Shown in pieces: positions 48,880 to 57,029 of a stretch of 64,000 bases of DNA (positions within the stretch are counted from its first letter, which is position 1; every line of letters starts with the position of its first letter). The translations under genes were made by a program, and so were the position numbers. The notes below the pieces were generated by a model that saw only the letters and a list, made by a program, of their open reading frames with translations, did not search any database and was not told where the DNA came from. Location: contig NZ_CP074112.1 of NCBI RefSeq assembly GCF_024584785.1, positions 1,116,001 through 1,180,000 on the forward strand, written 5' to 3'. The stretch comes from Idiomarina loihiensis (GTDB lineage: Bacteria; Pseudomonadota; Gammaproteobacteria; Enterobacterales; Alteromonadaceae).

Positions 48880-49226
48880 TTCACCTCAAAGCTAAAATCA
48901 CCCGATATTTTATGACTGTCCCCACCCATTGCCGTCCAATAAACCGTATAACCACCTGACGCCAAATTGTTTTTAACAGCAATTTCGTACGCTGCTTTGG
49001 GAGTCATGCTCATCGAAAAGTCCAGCGGATGCATTTTACCGTCATCTGAGTGCAGCATAATTTTAGCCAGACGAACATCACCGGAAAAATTCATCGTAAT
49101 TTCCGTTGGTGACTCGGACAAAGTCGCACCGTCCTCCGGGCTACTGGATGTTAGGCCGACGTGAGCGCTGGCCCATGCACTAAAAAATAACGTGGTACCG
49201 AAGGCTAACTTAAGTATGTTTTTCAT
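48876..49226 (-). CDS. copC: Copper resistance protein CopC
   Basis: Periplasmic copper carrier of 116 residues. The start ATG 49224-49226 gives a signal peptide, with the mature protein starting at HVGLTSSSPEDGATL, so the N-terminal His is the Cu(II) ligand. GMH and DSHKISGDFSFEV carry the other ligands. The open frame extends 12 residues upstream but the signal begins at this Met. Confidence 0.93.
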   Translation of the reverse strand: MKNILKLAFGTTLFFSAWASAHVGLTSSSPEDGATLSESPTEITMNFSGDVRLAKIMLHSDDGKMHPLDFSMSMTPKAAYEIAVKNNLASGGYTVYWTAMGGDSHKISGDFSFEVK

Positions 49227-49252
49227 GTTGTTTCCTCTTTGTTTATTATCAA

Positions 49253-49996
49253 TTAAAACCAAACTCTGGCCCCAAGGACCACGCCTGTTTCTGTGGTGTC
49301 CTCTCCCATTCGTTTCATTTCATCTGCCGTGTTGCCTAACGCGCCGTTCCAATAAACACCAATGTAGGGTGCAAACTCACGACTGATTTCGTGACGATAA
49401 CGCAACCCCACACGCAAGTTGCTCAAGCCACTTTGCCGTTCATATTTGTCTGAATCTGTCAGGTTGGCTGTAAACTCAATGCGAGGCTGTAAGTACGATG
49501 TTTGTGTGAGCTGCCACTCGTACTCAGTTTCGCTAACAAACTGGACATCACCTTCTTCGTTCACCATCAACGAGTTGTCCATTTCAAACCAATACGGAGC
49601 CAGCCCCATGAAGCTAACAACGGCATAATTTTCCATAGAGGCATTGGACGATAAGGAGCCTCGCGTACCAACACCGGCCTGAAACGACCAAAACGGAGAC
49701 ATCAGGTAGCCGTATAACAACTCAGCCCTTTCCAAGTCAGTGGGCTCTCCGTCATCTTGAATATTTTCCCCCTCACTTTTGAAGACAAACCGATGATAAT
49801 CACCACCGTACCAAGCCATCATGTCCCAAACGGCAACGTTCTCTTCCTCGTCTGTTCGCGTTAATTCCAGCCGGTCAAATAATACCTGCCCGGTGTAATA
49901 TTCTTTAACGGGCTCTGGCCAGCCTTCCTCTGCATGTCCCGCCATTGCCACTGCGGGTAAAAGTGCTGTAGTGAACAACAATGATTTAGCGTACAT
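49253..49996 (-). CDS. copB: Copper resistance outer-membrane protein CopB
   Basis: Outer-membrane beta-barrel protein of 247 residues. The start ATG 49994-49996 gives a signal peptide (MYAKSLLFTTALLPAVAMAG); the longer frame overlaps copA and is not used. It lacks the Met/His-rich N-terminal stretch of longer CopB proteins. Strand pattern: YTGQVLFDRLELTRTDEEENVAVWDMMAWYGGDYHRF, and FAPYIGVYWNGALGNTADE near the end, closing with a terminal WF. Confidence 0.9.
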   Translation of the reverse strand: MYAKSLLFTTALLPAVAMAGHAEEGWPEPVKEYYTGQVLFDRLELTRTDEEENVAVWDMMAWYGGDYHRFVFKSEGENIQDDGEPTDLERAELLYGYLMSPFWSFQAGVGTRGSLSSNASMENYAVVSFMGLAPYWFEMDNSLMVNEEGDVQFVSETEYEWQLTQTSYLQPRIEFTANLTDSDKYERQSGLSNLRVGLRYRHEISREFAPYIGVYWNGALGNTADEMKRMGEDTTETGVVLGARVWF

Positions 49997-50007
49997 AGCC
50001 TTCCTCC

Positions 50008-51765
50008 TTATGCCACATTTACCACACGAAACATGCCCGCTTTCATGTGATAAAGCAGATGACAATGAAATGCCCAGCTTCCCGGTGCATCAGCGGATAT
50101 CAGTAGTGACACTTTCTCGCTTGGTTTTAAACTAATGGTGTGCTTACGAGGACGAGGATACTGTCCATTTTCAAGTTCCATCCACATACCGTGTAAGTGG
50201 ATTGGATGATCCATCATGGTGTCATTAACCATCACCAACCTTAAGCGCTCGCCGTGACGGAACTGCACAGGGCCGTCAACTTCGGTGTAGTTCTTCCCGT
50301 CAAACGACCACATATACCGTTCCATATTACCGGTCAAATGCAGTTCAATCTGGCGCTCTGGTTCCCGCTTATCTGGCCATTCTTGGGCGCCAATAAGATC
50401 GCTATACACTAAGACTCTATGGTCAACATTATCCAAACCTATGCCCGGTTCATGGAGACGACTGGTCGGATTCATAGCTATCATGGCGGCAGCAGCTCCG
50501 TGACCACCTTCACTGTGCTCAATTTTAATGTTTTCCACAGGAAGCTCTTTTTTATGCATCATTTCATGATTCATATGACCGTCTGTGCCGCTCATATTCA
50601 TCATACCTTTCTCTTCCTTATTTCCTGACATCGCCATGGCCCCCATTCCCATCGCGGCCATCCCACGTTCAGGCACCGCGCGTAACTCAGGAACTTCTGC
50701 TTCAAGGCCAATTTCTGGTGTTAATGTGCCTCTGACATAGCCACTACGGTCAAAGCTCTCCGCAAAAATCGTATAAGCCTTGTTATGCTTTGGCTGAACA
50801 ATGACATCATAGGTTTCAGCCACTCCGATACGAAACTCATCAATAGACACAGGCTTCACCGGTTGACCATCTGCCGCCACTACAGTCATCTCTAGACCAG
50901 GAATACGTACATCGAAATAGCTCATCGCAGAGCCGTTGATAATACGAAGTCGCACTTTCTCACCTGGTTTAAATAATGCTGACCAGTTCATTGCTGAATC
51001 GCGACCATTCATCAGGTAGGTGTATGTACTCCCTGTCACATCAGCGATATCGCGAGGACTCATCCGCATTTGTCCCCACATTTCTCTTTGCTTCCAGGTT
51101 TTCTCTAACCCATGCTGGCGCACGTCCTCGAACGTCTCAAATATCGTACGCTTTTGGTAGTTATAGTAGCCTTCCGCTACTTTCAAATTACGAAAAACCT
51201 CATTTGGATCTTCGAATGTCCAGTCACTTAGAATAATTGTGTGTTCACGATCAGCGCCTATATCTCCGTCTTTTGGGTCGATAATCAGCGGACCTAAGTG
51301 CCCCAGTTGCTCCTGTAAACCCGAGTGGCTGTGATACCAATAAGTTCCGTTTTGCTCGACATCGTAGCGGTATTTGAACGTTCGTCCTGGCTTTATCCCT
51401 TCGAAAGATACGCCAGGCACGCCATCCATATTCTCCGGCAAAATAATCCCATGCCAGTGGATTGACGTGTCTTCAGATAGTCTATTGGTCACATTTAGCT
51501 TGGCTCGTTGACCTTCTTTCAAACGAATTAGAGGACCAGGCATTTGACCGTTAATCGTTATAGGTGTGCCAACCTTATTCCCTACTAACAAAGGAGACTT
51601 CGCGATGGTTAAATCAATTTCATCTTTCGTCAAAACTTGATCTTTAAATTTACGCCCTTGAGGTGTTGCCCATGTTGGGGCTACTTTGGCAATTGCTAAC
51701 GCGGACGCCACAGTAAATGCAGATTTAATGAATTTTCGACGCCCTTTATTAAACTCATTGTTCAT
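50008..51765 (-). CDS. copA: Copper resistance multicopper oxidase CopA (Tat-exported)
   Basis: Periplasmic Cu(I) oxidase of 585 residues of the PcoA/CopA family. The N-terminus has a twin-arginine signal ([20 protein letters not shown]). Copper motifs: [44 protein letters not shown] and [12 protein letters not shown], so T1, T2 and T3 ligands are present. A Met/His-rich stretch ([24 protein letters not shown]) lies at about residues 365-405, for extra Cu(I) binding. The start overlaps tatA by 11 bases. Confidence 0.96.
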   Translation of the reverse strand: MNNEFNKGRRKFIKSAFTVASALAIAKVAPTWATPQGRKFKDQVLTKDEIDLTIAKSPLLVGNKVGTPITINGQMPGPLIRLKEGQRAKLNVTNRLSEDTSIHWHGIILPENMDGVPGVSFEGIKPGRTFKYRYDVEQNGTYWYHSHSGLQEQLGHLGPLIIDPKDGDIGADREHTIILSDWTFEDPNEVFRNLKVAEGYYNYQKRTIFETFEDVRQHGLEKTWKQREMWGQMRMSPRDIADVTGSTYTYLMNGRDSAMNWSALFKPGEKVRLRIINGSAMSYFDVRIPGLEMTVVAADGQPVKPVSIDEFRIGVAETYDVIVQPKHNKAYTIFAESFDRSGYVRGTLTPEIGLEAEVPELRAVPERGMAAMGMGAMAMSGNKEEKGMMNMSGTDGHMNHEMMHKKELPVENIKIEHSEGGHGAAAAMIAMNPTSRLHEPGIGLDNVDHRVLVYSDLIGAQEWPDKREPERQIELHLTGNMERYMWSFDGKNYTEVDGPVQFRHGERLRLVMVNDTMMDHPIHLHGMWMELENGQYPRPRKHTISLKPSEKVSLLISADAPGSWAFHCHLLYHMKAGMFRVVNVA

Positions 51766-51973
51766 GATGACGCTCCTCTTCTGAGGTTAAATTTTGATGA
51801 CGTTGAATGTCCTTTTCCCTATCAGACGGTTCATCAGTAATCGATGATTTAAACCCTTTTATCGCACTACCAAGATCGGATCCCAGGGTTCGTAGCTTTT
51901 TGCTACCAAAAAGAAGAATGACAATAACCAGTAAAACTCCTAACTGAACCATACTCATGCCGCCAAATCCCAT
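51755..51973 (-). CDS. tatA: TatA/E-type translocase subunit in the copper operon
   Basis: 72 residues: a short N-terminus, one helix ([24 protein letters not shown]) with the FGSKKL hinge, an amphipathic segment ([14 protein letters not shown]) and a charged tail. It overlaps the start of the Tat-exported CopA oxidase by 11 bases, so it is co-translated with its likely cargo. An extra copy dedicated to the oxidase is inferred; no tatB or tatC is seen here. Confidence 0.9.
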   Translation of the reverse strand: MGFGGMSMVQLGVLLVIVILLFGSKKLRTLGSDLGSAIKGFKSSITDEPSDREKDIQRHQNLTSEEERHHEQ

Positions 51974-51975
51974 AG

Positions 51976-52467
51976 CTAAAGCCCTCCATTTGAGAGTGCT
52001 TGCTGCTGCTCTAAACTTGCTATCTGCTGATAAGGTGTAATTGAACCGTCCTTTTTGATTTCATAGACCGTATACGGTTGAAACCGAGTACCCATTTCCA
52101 TACCAACAGACCCTACCGGCATGCCAGGAACAGTTAATCCAATGCCATTTTCTGACTTTTTCCCAGCTAAATAATGAGAAACCAATGTAGGAGGAACGTG
52201 CCCCTCAAAGACATAGCCATTACTAGAAATAGCGGTATGACAGGATTGGACCTCGGCACTAATACCGGAGTCACGTTTTCGTTGGGTCAGGTTGTTCGGA
52301 TGTTGTACGGACACACTAAAGCTATCGGGTAAAGCTTGTAACCACTTTTCACAGCAACCGCAGTTGGGATCTTTTAGAACGGTTAGTTGCTGCTCTTCTA
52401 CATCGGTTGCAGATACAGACACGGAAAACAGCATCGCCAAAACAGCGATATTGCGTTTGATAGACAT
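51976..52467 (-). CDS. Exported DUF411 metal-binding protein
   Basis: 163 residues with signal peptide ([21 protein letters not shown]) and the DUF411 pattern: [19 protein letters not shown] (CxCC), then [26 protein letters not shown] and [18 protein letters not shown] periplasmic copper-binding protein by residues and context. The stop lies 2 bases before the tatA start. Confidence 0.88.
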   Translation of the reverse strand: MSIKRNIAVLAMLFSVSVSATDVEEQQLTVLKDPNCGCCEKWLQALPDSFSVSVQHPNNLTQRKRDSGISAEVQSCHTAISSNGYVFEGHVPPTLVSHYLAGKKSENGIGLTVPGMPVGSVGMEMGTRFQPYTVYEIKKDGSITPYQQIASLEQQQALSNGGL

Positions 52468-52533
52468 AATTATTCACCGATTAATAAGTTTTAAGGAAAC
52501 ACGCCGAGCGTGTGTTAAATTTCTAGTAACTTA

Positions 52534-52884
52534 TTAAGCGGTAATTATTGGGGGACGGAATAAATTAGACGCGTGTTTAGCACGAATTGAGGTGTCGATG
52601 GTCGTATCGACTTTGGCAGAGAGGTTAACTGCAGCGGCATTAACCGAAGAAGACTGTCCGACAAATAAAACCGAGCCGCCGGAGCAATGCCGAATGGTCA
52701 TGTCAGCACAGCACGAGTTGTGCTTTTGCGTCTCATGCTCGCAATCGTTTGTGTCGGCTTCGTACATCATGCTGTGCTGCATTTGGCTGTTATCATGACA
52801 TGCGTGAGCTTCTGCCGTTTGCGAAAACGACATCGACACCAATAGCACTGTCATTAATAACAGAATTCGAATTAGCACGAGCAC
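52534..52884 (-). CDS. Small exported Cys/His protein, paralogue of 42277
   Basis: 116 residues with a signal (MLVLIRILLLMTVLLVSMSFSQ), then AHACHDNSQMQHSMMYEADTNDCEHETQKHN, a core SCCADMTIRHC, and tail DTSIRAKHASNLFRPPI. First gene of the copper operon. It shares the CC-x-x-x-x-RHC core and LFRPPI end with the gene before cusCBA. A periplasmic Cu chaperone or sensor is inferred from residues and place. Confidence 0.65.
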   Translation of the reverse strand: MLVLIRILLLMTVLLVSMSFSQTAEAHACHDNSQMQHSMMYEADTNDCEHETQKHNSCCADMTIRHCSGGSVLFVGQSSSVNAAAVNLSAKVDTTIDTSIRAKHASNLFRPPIITA

Positions 52885-53233
52885 CCTGCTTTTTGCAATT
52901 TAATAAACTTCAGTCTAACGTCATTTTAGCGCATGTCAAATATCATTCTTCTTTACTTTATAGCGTTCGGCCCATGGAAAAATGTTGATAAATAGCTAAT
53001 TCACTTTAACCAAAGCAACAAGTATAGCTTTTCATCTCTGATCAGAAGCACGAATTTATTTGCCACTACACGTTCACAAGTTGCAGACCACTATAGCTAT
53101 GTTCAACGTGTTAAGCGAGTATTGGGCATAGCCAAAAAGTTAAAAGATTCATTTGTGAAAAAGCTTTCAATCAAAAAACTAAAGCTGAAGTTTTAGTAAC
53201 AAGGTAAGTAACACGCTTGAATCTTGATATTTT
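52885..53233. other. Spacer upstream of the copper operon with an unassigned open frame
   Basis: A plus-strand frame without a start codon (about 52992-53196) reads VADHYSYVQRVKRVLGIAKK and ends KKLSIKKLKLKF. It may be the C-terminal end of a lost gene. I see no known family. The promoter of the copper operon should lie near 52885-52960, but I see no clear metal-regulator operator. Confidence 0.35.
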
Positions 53234-53268
53234 TTATCCACTATAAAACAATAAGTTATTAGATCTTA

Positions 53269-53289
53269 TCGATTCCGCCTCCGGCACCA
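53269..53289 (+). other. tRNA-Leu 3' end remnant (attachment site of the truncated integrase)
   Basis: TCGATTCCGCCTCCGGCACCA matches the T-arm/acceptor end with CCA of a tRNA-Leu (GCCGGAG acceptor type). It lies within the last codons of the integrase, the usual place for an att core carried by an element. Confidence 0.65.
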
Positions 53290-53340
53290 TTATTGATAAG
53301 GCCTCGCTAGAAATAGCGGGGCTTTTCTTTTTCTGGCTTT

Positions 53341-53366
53341 GTACCAGATTTGTACCAGTTGTACCA
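53341..53366. repeat. GTACCA direct repeats beside the integrase att site
   Basis: GTACCA at 53341, 53352 and 53361, close to one helical turn apart, about 55 bases from the tRNA-Leu remnant. They look like arm-type sites of this integrase and encode part of its C-terminus. Confidence 0.55.
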
Positions 53367-53857
53367 TCCACATTGCCCGCCACCCGTTTCAAATGATGAC
53401 TCGCAAGATGAGCGTACCGCAGTACCATCTCATACGATGACCAACCGCCAAGCTCCTGCAACTCTTGTAAGCTTGTGCCGCGTTGAACATGCCAGCTTGC
53501 CCATGTATGGCGTAAATCGTGCCTACGAAAATTTTCAATACCCGCTCGTTTTAACGCTGCATGCCATGCTTTGGTTGATGTGCGCTCAACTGGTTTGCCT
53601 TGATACACAAAACAATAGTGAACATCGTCGCCCTGCACTTCTTGCAACACCGATAAAGCATCGTTATTGAGTGGCACGTTTATCGCCTTTCCTGATTTTG
53701 ATTGATCAGGATGAATCCACGCAAAACCACGTTCTAAGTCCACTTGATCCCACCGTAGATAACTCACATTCGACTGACGCAAACCTGTAGCCAGTGAAAA
53801 TTGAGCCATCAACCGCAGATGCTTAGGTAACTCATTCAATAAACGTTGTGCTTCATC

Positions 53858-53891
53858 GTGTAATCCCCCCGATTTTTCGGGGGGATTACAC
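53858..53891. repeat. Perfect palindrome at the integrase truncation point
   Basis: GTGTAATCCCCCC, 8 bases, GGGGGGATTACAC. The same end, GTGTAATCCCCCC, borders the IS3 fragment at 28413-28425, and AATCCCCCCATTTTA occurs at 28417 and 63211. It may be two abutted mobile-element ends. Confidence 0.8.
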
Positions 53892-53927
53892 ATTGGCTGT
53901 AGGAAAAAGATTACGGATAAAGTTAGC

Positions 53928-54110
53928 TTAGTATGTGCTCGTTGATTTAGGCTGCAAGGTTAACGTTAAACCAAGTGCAGATGCCACCTTAGCGATAGTT
54001 GAAAATGTCGGATCTCCATCAGATTCCTCCACGCATGCATCCAAATATGCTTGAATGGCTTCGTCATTATCGAGGTGTTGTGTGTATGTAACTACCCCGG
54101 GGTTTGTCAA
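53928..54110 (-). pseudogene. HigA-like addiction-module antidote with internal deletion
   Basis: 60 residues. The N-terminal part (QHLDNDEAIQAYLDACVEES) and the C-terminal part (DPTFSTIAKVASALGLTLTL) match the two ends of the antidote family (about 95-100 residues), but the middle segment, including the helix-turn-helix, is absent. No toxin gene is adjacent. Probably a non-functional remnant. Confidence 0.6.
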
Positions 54111-54258
54111 CTGCAGTTAACAACCTGTGCGTTGACACGAGGTTTGAAGAGTATGGTTAGTTGGTAAAAGTGGCAAACGTAATATTGTGTAGGATAAAAA
54201 CTTAATAGTTAAAATTCGACGAAGCTATGTCCGCTGTGTGCCATTAAGAGACATTCAC

Positions 54259-54474
54259 TTAGCTCTTACAACAACTTTGGCCTTCTTGAATTGGTGGGCA
54301 TTTCACTGTTCCATAAGAGCAGTATACACAACAATCGCCCTTCAAAGGCTTTAGGAGAACTTTGCAAGATTCACATTCATAATACCACTGGCAAGCGTTG
54401 GTTGACATTTCTTCGGTTTTACTGAAACCGCACTCAGGGCAAGTAATGGTAGAATTTAACTCTATACCTCGCAT
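54259..54474 (-). CDS. GDCCVxC-domain cysteine-rich protein of mercury operons
   Basis: 71 residues, ten Cys. Pattern: TCPECGF, CQWYYECESC, GDCCVYCSYGTVKCPP and a C-terminal SCC. This is the GDCCVxC family found in mer operons, of unknown exact role, probably handling Hg or thiols in the cytoplasm. It overlaps the merC end by 13 bases. Confidence 0.82.
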   Translation of the reverse strand: MRGIELNSTITCPECGFSKTEEMSTNACQWYYECESCKVLLKPLKGDCCVYCSYGTVKCPPIQEGQSCCKS

Positions 54475-54851
54475 GTTTGCTCCTTCAAAGGTTTAACAAT
54501 GTCCAATACGGACATTACAATCATCAAACAAATACCCACATAGAACAAATAAGTGCTCCAGTCATATTGCCATAGTGGATAGAGGGTTAACAAAACAGCT
54601 ATAGGCCCAATAACTCCAAGAGTACCTCTCGTATGATTTTGGTTTTTATACCAGTTATACAAATTTACCAACAACGCCAAAGTTGCAAATATAGGTAACA
54701 AGGTATTTACAGCAATCCCCTCAAAGTGAGAGAGAAAGCCTAATCCCAATGCTGATGCTAATGAACCGAGAGCAGGGAAACACCCCGTACAACTGAGGGC
54801 TGCAAGCCAAACACCACCTGAGCCAACTTTATCTAAAATCTTATTAATCAT
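54462..54851 (-). CDS. merC: MerC-family mercury transport protein
   Basis: Inner-membrane protein of 129 residues with four helices and CTGCFPALGSLASALGLGFL, the Cys pair used by MerC/MerT-type proteins. It takes up Hg(II) into the cytoplasm in complete mer systems. No merA reductase is seen nearby, so uptake here would need another detoxification step. It starts just beyond the MerR operator. Confidence 0.85.
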   Translation of the reverse strand: MINKILDKVGSGGVWLAALSCTGCFPALGSLASALGLGFLSHFEGIAVNTLLPIFATLALLVNLYNWYKNQNHTRGTLGVIGPIAVLLTLYPLWQYDWSTYLFYVGICLMIVMSVLDIVKPLKEQTCEV

Positions 54852-54882
54852 TTTTAACGCCTAACATTATTTGAATGACTTG

Positions 54883-54914
54883 AGTGTAAACTCCGTAGAT
54901 AGGTACGGAGTCAA
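54883..54914 (-). promoter_or_regulatory. MerR-type operator and promoter of merC
   Basis: On the minus strand: TTGACT, then the dyad CTCCGTA-CCTATC-TACGGAG, then TTACACT. The spacing between -35 and -10 is 19-20 bases, longer than the optimal 17, as expected for promoters activated by MerR through DNA twisting. It lies between the merR stop and the merC start. Confidence 0.88.
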
Positions 54915-54916
54915 TG

Positions 54917-55294
54917 CTATTTTAGCGAATCGATTATTGGGCAGTGAGATTGGTCGTTATTGTTGCGGCATGAATTAGTCATTTCTTTTATGACGACTTC
55001 TAAGCGTTGAAGGTCAGCTATCTTACTTTGAATTAAGCTCAGTTTCTGCAAACCTAGAGATTCAACTTTGGCACAATCGCCATCCATTGACATCAAAGAC
55101 GCTACTTCCTTTAGAGTAAAGCCAAGTGCTTTAGCCTTACAAATGAATTGTAATTGCTTGGTGATTGAGTCGTCATACACACGATAACCATTTTGAGGTT
55201 TTTGAGGTTGTTTTATCAAGCCTTCTCGCTCATAAAAGCGTATAGTTTCTACGCCTAAACCAAGTTCTTTAGCCAACTTGCCTATTGTTTTCAT
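54917..55294 (-). CDS. merR: Mercury-responsive regulator MerR
   Basis: 125 residues. HTH IGKLAKELGLGVETIRFYEREGLIKQPQKPQNGYRVYD (residues 3-42), then a dimerisation helix, and three Cys in DGDCAKVESL, NSCRNNN and SHCPII, which match the Hg-binding set of MerR. It lies upstream of merC on the same strand, with the operator between them, unlike the divergent Tn21 layout. Confidence 0.88.
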   Translation of the reverse strand: MKTIGKLAKELGLGVETIRFYEREGLIKQPQKPQNGYRVYDDSITKQLQFICKAKALGFTLKEVASLMSMDGDCAKVESLGLQKLSLIQSKIADLQRLEVVIKEMTNSCRNNNDQSHCPIIDSLK

Positions 55295-55429
55295 CGTATA
55301 ACCACAAAATCAGCCTACTTCATGACATTAGTATATCAATACGATATAAAATTTCTCGAACTAATAATGACCGCTTCTCGCTCTTAGCAGACCACAAAAT
55401 TGCCCTGTCAGGCGGCTTCGTGCCAAGAG

Positions 55430-55516
55430 CGGACGTTAATGCCGTCAACACGCGCGGCTTTGTAGTGGAGGCGCAGCCACAAAGGAAAAGCTGTCGTCGT
55501 GATTGGCCTTGTTAAC
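55430..55516 (-). other. attC-like site 1 (3' of cassette gene 55512)
   Basis: On the minus strand it starts TTAACAAGGCC at the gene stop and ends near GGCATTAACG, with inverted arms CAATCACGACGAC/GCCGCGCG region only loosely paired. Less regular than the others; it marks the array end next to merR. Confidence 0.45.
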
Positions 55517-55976
55517 TGCTGGCATTTTCGAGCAACTTTTTCACTACAGTTTCTAAATAGTCAGGTTCTGGAAAAAGCGATTTGGTATAAAGCCAGTTTC
55601 GGCGTGGCCCTATTGTGAATGTGCCAGTTCTTGCTTTGTAACCAGGATTCACATGATAGGCTTCTGAGTCAAGAATCGCCTTGGCTTCGGTTTTTGAAAG
55701 AACCCATTGAGGACCACCTTTTCCTGGTCTGGTGTCATCAATTCGACAGGAAAGGCCTTGATCTGTAACCGCCAACCAAGTTTTCTGTTTAGATGTCCTA
55801 AACACAAGAATTTCCCGAAGGCTATCCTCTGCTTCATTATCCGAGGCATTCTCAGGTTCCGCCTCTTCCTGCTCTGGTGCTCTAAGATATGTTCGGTACG
55901 CCAATACAGCCATCACAACAGCAGTCACGGCTGTAACGATCTGTGTAATCACTTGTGTCCAAACAGGAAAACTCAT
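55512..55976 (-). CDS. Cassette gene: membrane-anchored hypothetical protein
   Basis: 154 residues: one N-terminal helix (VITQIVTAVTAVVMAVLAY), an acidic linker (APEQEEAEPENASDNEAEDS), and a soluble C-terminal domain of about 95 residues. I do not recognise the family. It is bounded by attC-like sites on both sides, in cassette orientation. Confidence 0.65.
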   Translation of the reverse strand: MSFPVWTQVITQIVTAVTAVVMAVLAYRTYLRAPEQEEAEPENASDNEAEDSLREILVFRTSKQKTWLAVTDQGLSCRIDDTRPGKGGPQWVLSKTEAKAILDSEAYHVNPGYKARTGTFTIGPRRNWLYTKSLFPEPDYLETVVKKLLENASS

Positions 55977-56003
55977 TTAGATAAATTTCTCTCTACTATT
56001 GAG

Positions 56004-56124
56004 GCAGTTAACGCCGCAAACATGGGCTGGCAGAAGTGTCACGTAATTGCGAATGCAATTTAAGTGACGCTTTTGACAGTCCAGCGCAGCTTTGCTGTGC
56101 GACATGCTTTGCCTTGTTATGCGC
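56004..56124 (-). other. attC site 2
   Basis: Minus strand: CGCATAACAAGGCAAAGC at one end and GTTTGCGGCGTTAACTGC at the other, with self-complementary arms (GCAAAGC/GTTTGC; ATTGCATTCGCAAT near the middle). The TAA stop of the gene at 56117 is within the TAACAAGG core. Classical attC layout. Confidence 0.8.
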
Positions 56125-56578
56125 TGACAGCATCTGTTCTGACTTTGGTTTTGGTGTAGTTTATTGGTGGGTACTCACCGTGATTCTGAAAGTACCACCA
56201 CAAAAATTGTCCTTCAGCACCCAGCAGAGTGTCGCCAAACTTACGATAATCACAAAACGCGATCTCTATTGCCCCATAATTTCTTATTATCATATCAAAT
56301 TTCAACGAGTTAGCCTTTGACGTGGCATGCAGGTTTGCGTGGCGGAAATATCTGGACTTGAAACTGGTCTTTGTTTGGCCTATGTAAAGTATGTTGCTCT
56401 CGCCATTGAGGCGAGGCACAGGTTTTGAGGACAAGAAAAAATAGATTATGTTTTTTGCCTGAGCAGCAGCTTCCGTGTCATAAACACTTTCAAAGGCGGA
56501 CTTTGAGAGCTCATTGATTCGGCCCGGTAGACGCTCAAAATTGCTCACAAGAGATGGCAAGTCATGCTTTGTAATCAA
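56117..56578 (-). CDS. Cassette gene: GIY-YIG nuclease-like protein
   Basis: 153 residues with a helical N-terminus and a GIY-YIG domain: NIIYFFLSSKPVPRLNGESN, ILYIGQTKTSFKSRYFRHA and GAEGQFLWWYFQNHG (Glu in the metal site region). The Gly-Ile-Tyr motif is replaced by I-Y-F, so activity is unsure. It begins 2 bases after the end of the 56581 gene, so this is a two-gene cassette. Confidence 0.75.
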   Translation of the reverse strand: MITKHDLPSLVSNFERLPGRINELSKSAFESVYDTEAAAQAKNIIYFFLSSKPVPRLNGESNILYIGQTKTSFKSRYFRHANLHATSKANSLKFDMIIRNYGAIEIAFCDYRKFGDTLLGAEGQFLWWYFQNHGEYPPINYTKTKVRTDAVSA

Positions 56579-56580
56579 AC

Positions 56581-56931
56581 TTACTGCTCCTCACCTGAAT
56601 GATCTGATAAATGGGTAGACCCGTCAGGCAACCATTCAATACTCAAGTCGCCACCACCAAAACGAACAATCCCTTCTTTTTTCGGCAACTCATTACATCG
56701 GCCTCGGTGTGCAATAAAATCATCGAGAAGCTCGAGCAGATGCAGCTTAAAACCAGACTCCGTAACCTGATCGAAAATATCCTCTTCAAGTGTCCAAGAT
56801 GTACCACTCAAGCGGTCTTCATCATCTTCTGCACGGAAAACCACCTCACCTGTAACTTTAACAATGTCTGAATGCTGTTTGGCCAGCGAGGCAAGACGTG
56901 CAGCTTCAAAATTTTGATCGAAATTCGACAT
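56581..56931 (-). CDS. Cassette gene: hypothetical protein, partner of GIY-YIG gene
   Basis: 116 residues, acidic, with no signal or helix. No family is recognised (VTGEVVFRAEDDEDRLSGTSW, DLSIEWLPDGSTHLSDH). It is translated just upstream of the GIY-YIG gene, so the two may act together. Confidence 0.6.
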   Translation of the reverse strand: MSNFDQNFEAARLASLAKQHSDIVKVTGEVVFRAEDDEDRLSGTSWTLEEDIFDQVTESGFKLHLLELLDDFIAHRGRCNELPKKEGIVRFGGGDLSIEWLPDGSTHLSDHSGEEQ

Positions 56932-56949
56932 ACCTTTTCCTTTATGATC

Positions 56950-57029
56950 ATTGCTCTTTCAGCTTACGCGAGCTTGCGAGCGTCGGGCGACCGAAGGGAG
57001 CGTACTTGATGGCTTGGTTATGCATATTA
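56950..57029 (-). other. Degenerate attC-like site 3
   Basis: Minus strand: GCATAACCAAGCCATCAAG at the stop of the gene at 57027, then GCTCGCAAGCTCGCG. The distal GTTA core is not clear. Position and first half fit an attC. Confidence 0.45.

Larger units (their letters stand above)
53234..53893 (-). pseudogene. Tyrosine integrase, N-terminally truncated catalytic domain
   Basis: Reading from 53893, the first 12 residues come from a palindrome. Then follows EAQRLLNELPKHLRLMAQF and a complete catalytic domain: Arg in ATGLRQSNVSYLRW, His/Arg in RRHDLRHTWASW, Trp in LGGWSSYEMV and Tyr in RYAHLASHHLK. The arm-binding and core-binding domains (about 160 residues) are missing, so it should be inactive. 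The C-terminus runs over a tRNA-Leu 3' end and over repeated GTACCA sites. This may be the former integrase of part of the island. Confidence 0.85.

Noticed and set aside
53858-53891. Intrinsic terminator
   Set aside because: The GC-rich stem is strong, but it lies inside an integrase frame, has no T-run and recurs as a single arm at other junctions, so a mobile-element end is preferred.
55285-56063. Plus-strand frames of 76 and 118 residues
   Set aside because: They cover an attC-like site and the reverse of a cassette gene; no supporting motif.
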